64,000 bases of DNA from Craterostigma plantagineum (lineage: Eukaryota > Streptophyta > Magnoliopsida > Lamiales > Linderniaceae): contig JAPQWV010000017.1 of assembly GCA_027422505.1 (NCBI GenBank), positions 16,493,501-16,557,500 on the forward strand, written 5' to 3'. Of this stretch, positions 35,946 to 47,823 are shown piece after piece (the first letter of the stretch is position 1; every line of letters starts with the position of its first letter). The position numbers and the translations under genes were made by a program. Below the pieces are notes generated by a model. That model made no database searches. It saw nothing but the letters and a program-made list of their open reading frames with translations, and was not told where the DNA came from.

Positions 35946-37170
35946 ATTGACACATTTGGATAAAAGAATGACCTACTGGCATCATTTGGACAAAAGAATG
36001 TGCCATTATCATACAAAAAGAGCAACGAAAAAAGGTTGTTGGGACAAAAGCAGTAACAAAAAACATGGCAAATACGGACGCTACGTCGATACAGCTTCTC
36101 TACATGGCATATAAAGAGCTGGTACATATTGAACACATCCGCATTTTCTTTCAATGTTGACTACAAACTTTCGAATGGAATTTAATACTTTATTGAGTCA
36201 TGCAGAGAATCGATATCCGACCACCTTCTTTCGAGGGATACGTATTATACCGATAAGCGTCGTCGCTTCATGATCAATAGTAAGAATGACTCCCTTTTAT
36301 ACTCACACAATGCAATTAACGTCCCGCCACCAACCGAACTTGCAATATATTTCAGATAATATGGCAACCTGTATAAATGGTACGTCTGTATAGTTTACAA
36401 TGGTACCGCGTATGCAGACATCTTGGTACCGTATAGACAAGTACAATGGTACATAATAAACATAACAAATGGTATGTAATAAACATAAAAAAGGTACATA
36501 ATAACAGTTATATAAAAAATCCAAAATCCCGATGGATTAGCCTCAATAACTATCAAATACAGACATCCCGCCCTTACATCTAGCTCTTAGATTGCATTCA
36601 GCTCTAGGATTTGGGCTCAAGCTTGACCACACGAGAGCAATCGATTAGCCAAATCCAAAGTAAACTAAAAGCTTACCTGACAAAATCGAGACCCTAAACT
36701 GAGAACCCAACGTGGAATAGGCTCGTCGCTCGTCGTCCGGCGCCAGCACGAGCGGAAGGCGGTCGTCAATTGCAGAGATGGAGCTCGAAATTTCGTCAAG
36801 CGTGATGGAGCTCGAAATTGCAGAGAAAAACGGAGAAATGAAATTGTAAAATCAAAGGATAAATTGGTAATCTTAGGGGGTCAGGTACCTATCTGTAAAA
36901 TTTTTATTGAAGTAGGTACCTCGCTTAAAAATATTTCTGACAGGGGAATGATTAGGCTTTTAAGTTTTCCAATAGGTATTTATGTGTAGAAAGCCGTATA
37001 AAATATAACACTATAATACGTTAATACAATTCAATAAACTTAAAAAGAATGTATTCACAAATCATTCAACAAGTTCAAGACTACCACACGCGTGAAAAGC
37101 TTAAAAACAAAATAAACTGTATAATCTTCATCGTCCTCATCGATCACAACGTAATCATCTTTCAAATACC

Positions 37171-37932
37171 TTAGAGAGCATATCCCTCTTGAAACTCCAC
37201 TTCTTCTTCATCTATGAATATTATTTCTTTCCATTTTCCTGTTGCGGCTATTTTCTTCGAGGTGCTCAAACCATCACCGCTCTTTCTATGGCGACCTTTG
37301 CGTAGTAGTGACTTTCCAATCCTCGAAGTCTCATATATGGTTTCCCAGTTCAATGGTATTTTATCATCAAACACCAACGCCCTTCCAACATCATCGTCAT
37401 CATTATCCAATTTTTCAGCTAGCCACTCCATTGCACTCGCCAATGTGATTGAGTGAAATTGGATAAGTAAATTTATAACAACAAATCTCTTTGTCAATTG
37501 TTGATTGTACCTTTTTTCCAAACAAAAATGTTTCACTAACACAACAAATTTACAAGTGCTAAAGAACCCAAGGAATTCTTCTAGTAACATTGAACCTTCA
37601 AAGGTAAGAAAGCCCATCAAGAGAGAAACAAATAACACAAATCCGAAAAAACAAAAACAAAGCCGAATGAAAACAGCTATTAATCGACCTAATACTCCAT
37701 ACACATGGCTATTAAAGTTATATCTACGATATTCACTTTCTTTAGTCTTCAACTTCAAAATCTTGTTTTCATAGGCATCGACACTTCCACGAGGGGAGAT
37801 ACAAACTCCGAAAACGAGGAGACACAAACTCCCAACCCGGGAGAATGAAAAAAAAATAGAATATAACATAACAACACACAACATTAAAAGACGGAGAAAA
37901 CAGAAAACGAAAGCTAACATAAGCTCCCTCAA
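37171..37932 (-). CDS. Unknown protein ORF, 253 residues, hydrophobic N-terminal half
   Basis: A long open frame on the minus strand in AT-rich DNA. Residues 1-45 and about 80-115 are strongly hydrophobic (LMLCVVMLYSIFF; FCFFGFVLFVSLLMGFL), and the last 90 residues are charged (DNDDDDVG; RKGRHRKSGDG). I do not recognise a family. The hydrophobic part could be chance translation of AT-rich DNA, or a retained intron upstream of a real C-terminal exon beginning MEWLAEKLDND. It lies just outside the right edge of the 32.1-37.0 kb transposon. Confidence 0.3.
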   Translation of the reverse strand: MRELMLAFVFCFLRLLMLCVVMLYSIFFSFSRVGSLCLLVFGVCISPRGSVDAYENKILKLKTKESEYRRYNFNSHVYGVLGRLIAVFIRLCFCFFGFVLFVSLLMGFLTFEGSMLLEEFLGFFSTCKFVVLVKHFCLEKRYNQQLTKRFVVINLLIQFHSITLASAMEWLAEKLDNDDDDVGRALVFDDKIPLNWETIYETSRIGKSLLRKGRHRKSGDGLSTSKKIAATGKWKEIIFIDEEEVEFQEGYAL

Positions 37933-38693
37933 CCTCCAATAGTGGAGGTGGGGAAGAAGCTTTTTCTCGTTTTGGTTTTTTTTCCTAGGGTAGGACTATA
38001 GAAAGAGAGAGAAAAAGTTTTTTAATTATTGATTGTACTTGACAAATATCATCCTCTAGTGTTCGAGTCTAGATTTCTTTTTCGAATGAATCTGTCACAA
38101 CGTGATTCCATAATACTTGTGAAACAAATCTGACAATTTTTTTTAAATCGCACCAAAAGATACAAGTATATAGCAACTATCGGCTCTAACAGTAAGACAC
38201 TACAATTGCGTTCATAACCTGATGCACTACGTGCCAAACTAAGGATTCTCCTAGTTTTTGTAAATTTTGAGTTTGATGACCATATATATTCGCCACTTTG
38301 TTTACCTGCGATAAAAACTTAAAATTAAATAATTTATATAATAGCTAGAATTATGAATCATACATTAAAATAAATAATTTCTCACCTGGAGTGATTGTTC
38401 GACGTCCTTTCGGAATTCTCACTGTAGAGACTACAACCCGCCGTTCAGAGAATTGACTCGATCATATTCTTCAACCAGGCAAGCTCGTTTGGTTTTTTTT
38501 TTATCACTAGGCCTATGCTTTGGGCAGCCCAAAACCTGACCAGTCCGAAGAACCAAAAAATGCAACCACCATCTTCATGCAACATCTGCCATGTGAACCA
38601 GCCACAAGGTGGCCTTTGCATGATGGATTTTCAAAACCCTGCTACATCGTGGTAGAATATTAACAACACTGGTGTAACTTCTAATTTTTTTTT
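37933..38693. other. Spacer, no feature seen
   Basis: Possible leader of the unknown ORF near 37,940-38,030. A short Cys-containing ORF near 38,570-38,640 has no recognisable family. Confidence 0.4.
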
Positions 38694-39311
38694 GGGAAAT
38701 TTCCTCTGGTACCTTCGTGTTTACGACTTTTCAAGTTGGTGCCCAAAAATTTTTTTCGATCGCCGCGGGTACTCCTAACATTTGATGAAACATAATTCCA
38801 TCTCCCTGAATGACCAAAGACGGGAGTTTTAGGGTTAAAAGTCATTAATTTTTAACGGAGGTTCTGAAAAGACCGCAACCCTAATAATATTAGTTAAATT
38901 TAGAAAGGAAAACAAAATAGAAAAAAATAGAATGGTATCGAATTAGGGCAGAGGCATTGAGATGAGAAATTAAACCCCCAAATCATCATCGCCCAACCTT
39001 CAACGTGCTCTCTACGCCCTCGTCGCTCAACGCGCAGCGCTTGCTCACATTCAAGCTTCCGTAGTCCCAAGGTACGTAGATATTGCAGCGTTTGATGATC
39101 TCTATTATTGTATATAAATTTCTTTCTTGGATGTTCTTCGTGTGTATCGTTTGATATGCACAAATCTACTATTGTTTTGATTGTCTGTTCTTTGGGTGAG
39201 TGTGTCTACCATTGTCTGTTCTTCATGTGAATCTTGTTTTAAGATCACTCTGTGTTTAAAAGAAAACTATTGCCCTGACATTTTTCATCCAATATCATTT
39301 GTGCTTTTAGG

Positions 39312-39503
39312 ATGGAAGACAATTCACATGGGAGTTCTTCAACTTGGACGACCCAACGCCAATGTGGTGTGAAGTTAAGATCTCAAAAGTGTCCTCGTTG
39401 TGGAATTAAGACTGATTTGAAGATTTTAGAGTCAGTGAAGAACAAGAACGTTCCTTATTTTATATGTTGTAATTTTTTCATGTTTGCTTTGAGCACATCA
39501 TAA
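39312..39503 (+). pseudogene. GRF-type zinc-finger-like fragment inside the MULE
   Basis: Translation includes QKCPRCGIKTDLKILESVKN followed by VPYFICC, reminiscent of the start of plant GRF-type (C-x-C...C) zinc-finger proteins that ride in Mutator-like elements. It then runs to a stop without the rest of the domain. Low-confidence family call. Confidence 0.35.
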
Positions 39504-39880
39504 GCCATGGTAGTGATGAGCAGTAGAGTTTCGAAAGCGGGAATTGAATTCTTCGCTGTGACAAATGGACGAGACAATTGAATATTTGAAGAAAAATTTG
39601 GAAGAGGTGAAACGTTTGGTTGATGATGTAGCCAATGGTATGCAGTGGATGTCTAAAATTCTTATGCGCTGAATCTGGATCAAAACTATTTGTAACACAC
39701 ATGAATTCCTCATCAACATCTATTTCCTCAACATAAGTTGCTCGTGACTCATCATCAATATCATTCGATACTCATTAGCTTGATTAGGCACTAATTAACC
39801 ATCTACTCTACTGGCATCCCCAAATTTACCCCTAGTCCTACTTCTTGTACTATTATCTCTAACAGTAGGCCCTTTGGAGT

Positions 39881-40440
39881 TCAAACCAAGTCTTTTCTAG
39901 CTGTTGTTCTGGCCATTTTCTTCCTCTGACGTAAAGAGACCAAAACAGCCCAATGTTTATTATTCTCCTTTGGCTGAGCATCAGATGGGGGTCTAGCTAC
40001 AACTTCAGGCTCATGTTGATGATCCTCCATTGAGGGATCATATACAACTTCAGGCTCATGTTGCTCAAACTCTAGCGGTTGTGCATCAATTGCTTCACTT
40101 AATCTTATATATATATATATATTTTTTTCCGCTGCCAACTCTCAAGTCAGCTCTGACACTGAAGCCTAACACACAATAAATTCCACTGTGCATATGAATT
40201 AACCTCAAACACTCCCAATAAGGTTTTGTCATCCATCACATTTTATTTCTGACCCTTACAACTATGACAAAGGAACGGATACTTGGGCAACTGGACACAT
40301 ATTTCACTAAATTCTTCCACCATGCAGTCATATAAATCCATCATCAATAATCTGTTCGTGTCAACATGAATATCGATCGTTTGATCTTTACATCGGATAT
40401 TAAGAGTTCGTTTCTCCATTCTGTAGAAAAAGAAAATCAT
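39881..40440 (-). pseudogene. Decayed minus-strand ORFs inside the MULE
   Basis: Two short frames (40440-40243, basic with paired Cys near its end; 40138-39881, with a repeated HEPEVV phrase) may be exons of one former protein. No domain recognised. Part of the first recurs in the duplicated right end near 41,040-41,150. Confidence 0.3.
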
Positions 40441-41038
40441 AAATAAATTGTGAAAATATAAAGAGATATATCATATGAAACTACGGGCTGCCCAAAGCTA
40501 GAAAACTACAGAATTATGAAAACCCAACCAAGACTAACAAAAAAAAACAATCGAAGTAAAGGTCGCAATATATGACCAGAAAACCAAAATTACTTGCTAC
40601 TGCCGTAAAGGATGGTTAATTTTTTTCCTTACCGACGTACATTGGGATTACAAAAGCTTGAACGTCGGGTGATGGAGCATCCACTTGGCGTTGAGCGATG
40701 AAGGCGTAGAGAGCAAACATTGAGGGTTGGGCGATCAAGATTGAAGGATGATGATTTGGGGGTCAAGTTCTATTCTCAAATGTCTCTTCCCTAATTCGAT
40801 ACCATTGTGTTTTTTTTTTTTTTTAATTCTAATTTGTTTTTCTTTTCTTAACTAATATTATGTGGGTATTGCGGTCTTTTCAGAACGCATTAGAAATTAA
40901 TGGCTTTTAATCCTAAAAATCCCGTCTTTGGTCATTCAGGGTGCGAAATTATGTTTCATCAATAGGGGTACCCGCTGGAATCGAGAAAAACTTCGGGCAC
41001 CAGTTGGAAAGTCGTAAACACGAGGGTACCAGACGGAA

Positions 41039-41701
41039 TTTCCACCATGCAGTCTTATAAATCCATCATCAATAATCTGTCCGTGTCAACATGAATATCG
41101 ATCGTTTGATCTGTACATCTGATATTATGAGTTCGTTTCTCCATCATGTAGAAAAGCAGAATCATATATAAATTTTGAAAATATAAAGAAATATATCATA
41201 TGAACCTACGGACTGCCCAAAACGTTAGAATTATGAAAACCCAAATTACTTGCTACAGTTGTAAAGGATGGTTAATATTTTTCCTTACTGCTGTACCTTG
41301 GGATTACATAAGCTTGAACGTCGGGTGATTGAGCAGGCACTGCGCGTTGAGCGATGAAGGCGTACAGAGCAAACGTTGTGGGTTGGGCGATAAAGATTGG
41401 ACGATGATGAGTTTGGGTGTCAATTTCTATTCTCAATGCCTCTGCCCTAATTCGATACCAATCTATCTTTTTTTCTAATTTGTTTTTCTTTTTAATTTAA
41501 CTAATATTATGTGGGTATTACAATCTTCTCAGAATCCCGTTAAAAATTAACGGCTTTTAATCTAAAAAAACCCGTCTTTGGTCATTCAGTGGTACTGAAT
41601 TGTGTTTTATCAAATTTTGGGAGTATCCGCTGGAATCGGAAAAAACTCCGGACACCAGTTGGGAAAGTCGTAAATACGAATGTACCAAACGGAATTTCCC
41701 T
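41039..41701. repeat. Tandem duplication of the MULE right end
   Basis: Bases 41,039-41,701 repeat 40,314-41,038 in the same orientation with moderate divergence and small deletions. The junction reads GGAATTTCC|ACCATGCAG, so the first terminus abuts an internal sequence. Confidence 0.8.
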
Positions 41702-42559
41702 TTATTTTCCGTCCTTATGCAGGGCTAAAACTAGTCTAATATTAGGAGTAATTAAAACTACTCCTTAACTTCCACGAGATTCGCTTCCATCCTCTAATTT
41801 GTCCTTATCGAAACGAATCATATGTTCACACCATTTATAATAAACAAATTTTTAGTTTTTTGTAATTTTTCGGTTATTTATCATAAGTAGTTATATTATG
41901 CTATACAACGAGCAATCATATTTTATTTTATTTACTGAAAGCATAAAAGATGGCCGAAAAAAAAATCATATAAACATATTAGAGTTTTGGAGAATGACAA
42001 ATTTGAGGACGAAAAACGAATTTTGTGAAAGGTATAAACGAATTTTGTGAAACGGTATCTGGCTATTCTTGGATAGAGAGTTAGAAAACTAAAAGTGAAT
42101 TCGTTAAAACTATACTTCTGAAAAAATCATTTCAAACGACTAAATAAAAATCTTAAAACCAACAAATTCCAATAATTAGTTATGACTCATTATAAAACTA
42201 ACCGCTCCGTATATTTTGTTTGTTTTTTTCAAATCGAACTATAGTCAATAAAATTCGTTCAGAATAAAATCAATACATGAATTCAATCAATTCTTCCAAT
42301 AATTCACATTTGACCCATAAACAAACAAATTTATTTCCAACACCTCCCCCAATTGCAAGCTTTGTCACTCAAACCATCTATTTCTCTACCAACTATTAAT
42401 CAATATCAATTTCCAGGTTTGCAATTGCAATAGAAATTCCGCAGTAAATACAACAACAGCCTTAGTTCTTTCTTTCTTAAACCTACCAACTAATCCCTTG
42501 CTCTTTAACGGAAAGAGAGAAAGAATTCGATCTTGGCTTTGAAGTATGAGAAGTAACTT
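41702..42559. other. Intergenic, including 3' flank of the membrane-protein gene
   Basis: AT-rich and non-coding. The last 200 bases probably include the 3' UTR of the minus-strand gene. Confidence 0.4.
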
Positions 42560-42894
42560 TCATGGAAGATGTTGTTGATCATAAGACTGTGGAAACCATC
42601 TCGACAATATGAAGTACTTTGCTCTAACGACCATCAGAAATATTGCATAGCACGGTACGTGCAACACCGCCACCACAAGGTACCTTATAAGTTATAATCA
42701 CATAATTTCATATCAGAAAATAAGTCTGTTGTTCACAGCACATTGCATTTGAATCCTTTTTTTATCAATCGTTCCCAAGATTCCTTACCACAGTGGAGCA
42801 TAGGTCGCCGAAAGATCAAGGAAAGGGTACGGCCACCTACAATACAATAGACAGATTGCACCATGAATATTCTGTATTTTCTTGAATAAACACA

Positions 42895-42940
<46 letters not shown>

Positions 42941-44229
42941 TAGATAGAGAGTTACCATAAGTTGACGCAGGCATGGACGACCCATTCAAAGATCACGTAT
43001 GATCCAGTCCAAAGAAGGAAGTAAGAGATTCCATACCATGGAAGTTGCTTATTTCAGAGGAAGAAAGATTTTTTCTTTATTTTTTTGAAATTTGTATGAA
43101 AAGAAAGGGGGAAAGGTTGAAAACAGGGCAGAATGAGTATGAAAACCGTAGTTTTTACCAGGCTATTAAACGCCGTATCTCCGAGAAGTAGGATGAGATT
43201 CAGGGAATGGGTAATGACCGTCAACTATAGGAAATGAAAAGACAAGCCATCTGCTAAACTAACTAAAGCATCGCAATGTTCGGAGGGAAACAAATAAATG
43301 GATTCATTACAACACTTACAAAGTTCATGTTATAGTCCCTGATGGTCAGGAAGGGGAATATCACGCACCAATAGACAACGTCGGTGATAGTCACTGCCCC
43401 TGCACAAATCTACCAATGCCAGAAAAAAAAAAAAAAAGTGATCTTTTTTCTGTATGTTTGTGCTATAAATCCAACTAGTTGTCTATGTACTGAAACAAGA
43501 CTCGAAAAAGAAAATAGCAAACACCGATTAAACCATGTTTGTTATTAGCCTGGGCCGGCGGTAAGAATTTCGCTCCATGAGCTAACGGCTTGTACGAGCC
43601 TTTCTCTGCATCCTCGAATGAATACTTACTTCTCTTTATTAGGCTGTAGCATCCATGAATCGAAAGCAAAGAACAAAGCTTGCAAGAACAAAAATAACAA
43701 GCATGGCATATTTGCAATCAACCACTCATCTCTGTAACAGAGAGAAACAGATTGAAAATGACGACATACCAAGAAGTAGATGCTCACTAAAGTGAAAGTC
43801 CACCTACAGTGCAGAGAAACAAACAGATATACTTCATACAACCCATGCATACAAATGCTCTATTATAAGCATATGATGAACTTACTGAGTATAATAATGG
43901 AACAGTTCAGCTCCGTGAAGGGAAACATCGAAGCTCAGAGATACCAGTAGCAGACATAAGGCAACGATGCGGTAGAACACCAAGAAAATGGGATGGATAC
44001 GATTAAGACAAGGCTTCCAAGATCTATTGCAGTACTTGTTCCTTCCTAAATCATCGTCGTAACCATCATCAAATGTGTCTGAATCGTCCAGCCTTTCGTA
44101 TTTCCATATGAGAATCGATGCGATGAGCATAGATCCCAAAACCCAAATCGCAGAGAGTAATACCCTCCAGTTCAGCCAATAACTGAGAGCGGTAGTTTTA
44201 CTGGGGTCGATGCTCGCCGGCGTTAGCAT
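42560..44229 (-). CDS. Plant multi-pass membrane protein (uncharacterised, rolling-stone/AIG1-like family)
   Basis: Eight exons on the minus strand: 44229-43886, 43803-43770, 43678-43491, 43409-43320, 43224-43159, 43047-42956, 42836-42789, 42683-42560. They encode about 328 residues with six or so membrane segments: AIWVLGSMLIASILIW, FLVFYRIVALCLLLVSL, TITDVVYWCVIFPFLTI, LNLILLLGDTAFN, GISYFLLWTGSYVIFEWVV, WYLVVAVLHVPCYAIFLMVV. The WWPYPFLDLS and SRWFPQSY motifs are typical of a plant family of unknown function (Arabidopsis At1g10660/At5g62960 type, from memory). All junctions are GT-AG and in phase except exon 3 to exon 4: the only GT after LFQ sits one base early, leaving the sum at 986 bases, one short of a multiple of three. 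This is a frameshift, a sequence error or an unusual splice. Confidence 0.8.
42897..42936. repeat. (TA)n microsatellite in an intron
   Basis: About 20 TA units in the 119-base intron between exons 6 and 7 of the membrane-protein gene. Confidence 0.95.
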
Positions 44230-44634
44230 TCTAGTAAACGCCTTACAAGGGGATTGAGGTAGGAGCTAAAGCTAAAAGGGTACTGGGAAATAATGTTTTT
44301 TAGTATTTATTTCGGGACAAAACGGGGGATTTTGTGAGGTGTAACGACCAACTCCATAAATAATTAGAAGAAAAAAAAAACTCGAATCGTAATATAGTTC
44401 CTTTCATGGAAAATAAAGAAACGACGAAAATTGTTTGACATATGGGTCGACGAAAATAATTAGAAGTTTCTGGCCTATTTGTAATGACATGAATTTTTTA
44501 CACACATTAAACAAAAGAAGAGTTCCACGTGACGTCGTCAACGGAAGCTAAGCTACGCAATCATTTTTATTCTGATAAAAATATTGAAAATGGAGAATAA
44601 TAAGAGATTTCGGGAAATAAAAGGAACAAAACAC
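44230..44634 (-). promoter_or_regulatory. Upstream region of the membrane-protein gene
   Basis: Immediate 5' flank on the minus strand. It contains an A-rich run near 44,370-44,380 and a CACGTG-like CCACGTGAC word at 44,526-44,534. No firm TATA box is identified. Confidence 0.35.
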
Positions 44635-45160
44635 AAAATGGTCTCCAATATTCACCACCATACCAATTTAAATTGACACATGTCGATGTGCGATTAAAAC
44701 TTAAAAAAATCATAAATTAAAAAGGAATAGATTTCAAAAAAAAAAACTAAAAAAGGGAAAAAAACTCATAAAATTGAAACAAAAAAGAAAACTAGAGAGA
44801 GAGAATAAAAAATCCAATTAAAAATAATAAACTAAAATAATAAAAATAAAAGTGAAAATAATAATACAAGAATTAAATTAATTAAATAAAAATTAAACAT
44901 AAGAAAATGAGACAAAAATGTTAAAATAAAAATAATAAATAAGAAAAATAAAAAATAAATATTTATTTATTAAAAACAAAAAATAAGTGAAAACGGAATA
45001 AGGATACAAATGCCACTGGAACTTTACCAGAATCATCGACCCTCTCCCTGCCAAGTTAACAAGGAAGCAATCGTTCCAGTATTTTTGTTAAAAAAAATCG
45101 AGAACTATGACGATTGTGTCGTCGCTAATTTGGCAGGGACGGAGTTAGGAATTTTCATAA
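44635..45160 (+). mobile_element. Partial copy of the 29.9-31.3 kb TIR element
   Basis: Shares the AAAATGGTC(T/C)CCAAT-type left arm, the GACACATGTCGATGTGCGAT phrase and the central CAAGTTAA...AATCGT block in the same order and orientation. The right half is missing, so it is truncated. Confidence 0.6.
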
Positions 45161-46384
45161 ACTATGGAGCGAACCCCATCACTTGAATATTTACACTCCC
45201 CACTAGACAAAAGACATAACAATGTATAGTAAATATTTATATTCTATATTTTTCTTTTAAGTAGTAGGCGGGCCAGCCCGCAGGGTTATCCACCCCGCGT
45301 GCGATCACATTTGACAGCTCTAATCATAGTAACTGTTTAGTGTGTCAATTGTATCTATAACTAGAATTTAACCATTTATGTCTTTAATTTATTCTTATTA
45401 TACCCCACCAATCAATTTTTTATCTAATATAACGTTGATTCAATAAAAATTTCATTTAAACTTAACACTTAAATGAGGGCTTTTTAATAAAATGGGCTCT
45501 TTTCTAAGGGTGCTTTTGTCTAATTTAACAAAATCGAGCAAATCTTGTGTATGGTAGTGGCTCCGCGTCTAATAAAAGCGACACTGCATCTAATACCCAC
45601 GACTACTGGGTTGCCCGACGACGAACGAGCCGGTTTTAAAAAAAATGCGTTGGGCCCATTTTCGGCCCAACATCTCGCACCGTCGCAGCTAATGGATGGT
45701 GCTTTAGACACTCCTTTGATAGTTAGGGGTTTGGAAAGCATTATATGTGGTAAGCTTTCACGACCGGTGCGGCTGCACGGTCGTATTCTGGAGAAGTTGG
45801 ATACAAACATTTGGCGGCGTTTATAGTTGGAGATCTCAGAAGATAGATACACTTGATTACTGCTCTTGTAGAGAGATGGAGAAAAGAGAAGCATACGTGC
45901 CACTTGCCGGTGGGGAGGTGACACCTTACACTAGATGACGTTGGTGTTCTGTGGGGAACTGAAGGTTCTCGTTTGCCTCGACAAATACATCAATATAATT
46001 AAGAATTATGCGAGCTCGACATCATTAGACATTCGTAAGAGCTTCTAATACACCCGAGAGTTTATAATATTCGTTCTTCATCCGAACGATTAAAGAGAAA
46101 GAAGTGTTATTACGGAAGTCATGTTGTACAACATGATAAGAAATTTATCGAAATTTGTTCCCGAATCATCGAAAACCGATGGGTTGAAGACTATATCGAA
46201 TGGTGTTTTATTCGTGTACGATTTTCACGCCAAATACACAACTACTTGAATATTTCTGGACATCGTATTGAATATATACGAGTTTTTCACGAAGGATTTG
46301 AATAACGGATTTCGTCATGCTTAATAGACACGACGTCGCGTCCATTATCCGTGACGATGAGCTTTATTACAGAAAACGCGTGAA
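45161..46384. other. Mixed non-coding remnants
   Basis: A GC-rich hAT-like end (GGCGGGCCAGCCCGC to CATTTGACAGCTCTA) lies at 45,265-45,325. The stretch 45,545-45,938 has overlapping short ORFs on both strands without a family. Nothing else is seen to 46,384. Confidence 0.35.
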
Positions 46385-46386
46385 TA

Positions 46387-46853
46387 CAGTAGAAACTCTA
46401 TAAATTAATACTCGATAATTTAATATGCTCTTTAATATAATATTTTCGGCCGGTTCCGACTCGGGGATAACGTACTAAATTAATAGATCTCTAAAATTAT
46501 AAGATAATAGACTTTTGATAATTTCTGTAGGTCTTGTATAAATTATAAATTAATAATTATATATGTAAAAACATTATCATATTACATGAACGAAGATATA
46601 TTTATACTTAAATGTACATTAACACCATACAGATTATGATAGACTTGTGAGATGAAGGTTTCATCATTAATTTGACATTCAATAAGGACATAGGAGATTG
46701 AAGGTTATTATGTTTGAGAAGTTTGAAAGGTAATATACACTATAAATTAATAAAATATTAATTTGTCGATATTAATTTATCAATTAATTAATAACTCTTT
46801 TAATTAATAAATTTAGCCAGTCCCAACTGTAGTAATTTATAGAGTTTCGACTG
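46387..46853. mobile_element. Emigrant-like MITE (pogo, Tc1/mariner superfamily)
   Basis: Ends CAGTAGAAACTCTATAAATT and TAATTTATAGAGTTTCGACTG are inverted repeats, flanked by TA duplications at 46385-46386 and 46854-46855. The terminus closely matches the Emigrant family terminus of Arabidopsis, from memory. 467 bases, AT-rich, non-coding. Confidence 0.8.
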
Positions 46854-47106
46854 TATGTTGTCCCATCGTCGCTTAATTAAACTATGCGCCACTCCCATGA
46901 CACAATATTTTCAAAATGGGCGGATAAAGTGCGTGGCAGGACGCGAGGATGCGTTTATTAGCCGCGATTTGCTAGACTTTGTTAAAAATTTAAAAAATTA
47001 GCACAATTTTATTAATAGAAAAAATAAAACGCATTATTTTATTAAAAAGCCCCTGAAATTATATAATAATATATTAATCATTTAATGTTGCTCAAGCACT
47101 GAGACC

Positions 47107-47819
47107 TAGGGGTGGGCATCGGGTCGGGTAGTCGGGTATCGGGTAATTCGGGTTCGGGTAGTTCGGGTTCGGGTTAAGATTTTCACTACCCGAACCCGAC
47201 CCGATTAACGACGGGTACCCGCTTGTCGGGTATATATCGGGTTCGGGTACCGACGTCGGGTAGTCGGGTACCCGATTTTTAATTGAATATGACTAAAAAT
47301 ATTATAATTCAATACAAATCAAAATATCCATGTTATATATTAATATCACTTACAATATTTGGATATTTTGTATTAATATCACTTACAATATTTGGATATT
47401 TTGTTTTCAATAAATAATATACACATATCTTTTTATGTTTATTTATAAAATTTTGAGAATATTAAATATTTATAATTTTATATATGCATTGATATAAAAT
47501 ATCACTTGTTAATTATACAATTAAAATAAGAAATTAGTCGAAATATTATTTAAAACTTTAACATCATTCAAGTTAGATATTGATATATGTAATTTTAATG
47601 TTTATGTACAAAACTAATAGTTTTTTTAAAAATAATATATCGGGTACCCGAATACCCGATCGGGTAGTAAATTACTACCCGATACCCGATCCGATTAATA
47701 ATTATCGGGTGTCGGGTACCCGATACCCGACAAATAACCCAAACTACCCGACCCGAACTACCCGAACCCGATCGGGTTCGGGTAAAACCCGAATACCCGA
47801 ACCCGAACGCCCACCCCTA
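47107..47819. mobile_element. hAT-type MITE with CGGGTA-rich arms
   Basis: TAGGGGTGGGC and GCCCACCCCTA ends, flanked by perfect 8 bp duplications CTGAGACC (47099-47106, 47820-47827). Arms are built of TCGGGTA/TACCCGA words. 713 bases with an AT-rich middle and no transposase. Confidence 0.9.
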
Positions 47820-47823
47820 CTGA

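Larger units (their letters stand above)
32137..36995. mobile_element. Large TIR transposon (Mutator-like), carrying nested insertions
   Basis: About 130 bases at 32,137-32,265 recur inverted at 36,880-36,995 (GGTACC-containing, with TTTTACAGAT and AATATTTTTAA-type phrases). Left and right arms are rich in GTACC/GGTAC words. I see no transposase. Non-coding or unrecognised sequence fills the interior, plus a Cassandra TRIM, an LTR fragment and another TIR element. The right 0.7 kb is present a second time at 58,448-59,155, which confirms a mobile family and its right edge. Confidence 0.65.
38694..41701. mobile_element. Mutator-like element with about 380 bp TIRs and a duplicated right end
   Basis: The left end (GGGAAATTTCC at 38694, arm to about 39,075) recurs inverted twice at the right: 40,628-41,042 and 41,284-41,701. 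The terminus reads GGGAAATT on both sides. Flanking T-rich 9-mers (TTTTTTTTT, TTTATTTTC) are compatible with a 9 bp MULE duplication but not proof. The interior holds protein fragments and no recognisable transposase. Confidence 0.7.

Noticed and set aside
43616..43645. GTAAGTAT within exon 3 of the membrane-protein gene as a donor site
   Set aside because: The following acceptor would give an intron of about 24 bases, and the open frame continues with family-like sequence.
45545..45938. Overlapping ORFs on both strands, 93 and 134 residues
   Set aside because: No family motif, no splice support, and mutually overlapping frames.
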